Shown here: piece after piece, positions 63,670-64,000 of the stretch
Layout of the letters: each line of letters begins with the position of its first letter
Position numbering within the stretch: the first letter of the stretch is position 1
Assembly (NCBI GenBank): GCA_029248525.1
Contig: JAQWJE010000039.1
Location: 248,001 to 312,000 of the forward strand
Length of the DNA: 64,000 nt
Origin: Candidatus Binatia bacterium
GTDB lineage: Bacteria > Desulfobacterota > Binatia > UBA12015
Direction of reading: 5' to 3'
Position numbers and translations under genes: made by a program
Notes under the pieces: model-generated
Told to the model about the DNA's origin: nothing
What the model saw: only the letters and a program-made list of their open reading frames with translations
Databases searched by the model: none

Positions 63670-64000
63670 CTACCGACGCTTGCGCGCGACCGTCTTGGAC
63701 TTTGCTGCTTTTTTCTTGCCAACGGCGCTTTTCGCGACAGACTTCTTTCGAGCTGCACTCTTCCGGGCGACGGCCTTCTTGGCCACCACCCTCTTCTTCG
63801 CTGCGGCTACCTTCTTCGCGACTGTCTTCTTGGCGACCTTCTTCTTCGCGACGGCTTTTTTCGCAACGGCTTTTCTCTTGGTGACGATCTTTTTCCGGGT
63901 AGCGGGAAGCTTTTGCGCCGCCAACTTCTTGGCCCCTGAGGCGCGCGCGGGTTTTACCTTGACGGCTTTTTTCGAATTCTTCTTCGCCAGCGCAGCTGCC
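63670..64000 (-). CDS. Histone H1-like Lys/Ala-rich protein (partial, start beyond window)
   Basis: The minus-strand frame is open from the window edge (base 64000) to the stop at 63670, about 109 residues visible. It is made of Lys, Ala, Val and Arg in short imperfect repeats of the type VAKKAVAKKKVAKK, ending KTVARKRR. This is the composition of bacterial histone H1-like or AlgP-type nucleoid proteins. The first in-frame start (TTG at 63924) is internal to the repeat region, so the true start lies outside. It would bind DNA through its positive charge. Confidence 0.75.
   Translation of the reverse strand, partial: AAALAKKNSKKAVKVKPARASGAKKLAAQKLPATRKKIVTKRKAVAKKAVAKKKVAKKTVAKKVAAAKKRVVAKKAVARKSAARKKSVAKSAVGKKKAAKSKTVARKRR

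Noticed and set aside
1-64000. CRISPR arrays, insertion sequences, prophage or integrase-linked elements
   Set aside because: No regularly spaced repeats, transposase or integrase motifs or terminal inverted repeats were seen, and the tRNA genes have no adjoining integrase or partial tRNA copies.

Overview
The window is a dense, GC-rich bacterial chromosome segment with about 65 protein genes and 5 tRNA genes. There is no phage, insertion sequence, CRISPR array or rRNA. A split b6/subunit-IV cytochrome b operon with a membrane-anchored octahaem cytochrome, several lipoproteins, crotonase, thiolase and luciferase-like (LLM) oxidoreductase genes, a histone H1-like Lys/Ala protein and sigma54-type NtrBC regulators point to a free-living, Gram-negative respiring bacterium of the broad deltaproteobacterial type (Myxococcota, Desulfobacterota or Binatota). 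That placement is inference, not read from a marker gene.

Layout. 1-5.7 kb: the end of an unknown membrane protein, then a quinol:cytochrome c oxidoreductase operon (Rieske protein, cytochrome b6-like half, a 27-residue one-helix peptide, subunit-IV-like half, a 57-residue two-helix peptide, and an 895-residue octahaem cytochrome with a coiled coil). 5.7-9.6 kb: phosphate signalling (small coupled ORF, pstB, phoU, phoB, phoR) without pstSCA. 9.6-12.2 kb: an NtrC/NtrB pair on the minus strand. 12.3-17.1 kb: moeA, a small c-type cytochrome lipoprotein, leucyl aminopeptidase, Xaa-Pro aminopeptidase and a lipoprotein. 17.2-20 kb: ExbB/ExbD with two small unknown proteins and a metallo-beta-lactamase-fold enzyme. 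20-24.3 kb: rarA, nadK, recN and tRNA-Ala.

24.5-36.8 kb is more accessory: a lipoprotein hydrolase, a cation exporter with an ArsR regulator, a sulfatase, a crotonase, an LLM oxidoreductase, an overlapping MATE / DUF6491-like / deoxyhypusine-synthase-like set followed by an SDR, an M20 peptidase and a peroxiredoxin. 36.8-41.9 kb: a HIT protein, tRNA-Glu(CTC), tRNA-Gln(CTG), a JmjC/cupin-like protein, gltX, a single-domain response regulator, tRNA-Lys(TTT), two overlapping crcB genes and tRNA-Glu(TTC). 41.9-48.1 kb: a flavin monooxygenase, a DksA-type protein, a crotonase, an SGNH hydrolase, and a thiolase next to an HMG-CoA-synthase-like protein fused to a DUF35 domain. 48.2-51.8 kb: xthA, a single gene fusing Maf to YggS, proC, yggT and an FmdB-type zinc ribbon. 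51.9-54.3 kb: a phasin-like protein and an ArnT-like glycosyltransferase.

54.3-60.7 kb is a complex I cluster that encodes only the peripheral arm, in the order nuoB-G-I-C-D-E-F, followed by a 94-residue unknown. The right end has a lipoprotein, a zinc alcohol dehydrogenase and a truncated histone H1-like gene. Together the bc and Nuo modules give a quinone-based respiratory chain; the membrane arm of complex I must be encoded elsewhere. Genes are packed tightly: many same-strand neighbours overlap by 4 bases, and five convergent pairs interlock their stop codons by exactly 4 bases. No gene-free stretch exceeds about 300 bases.
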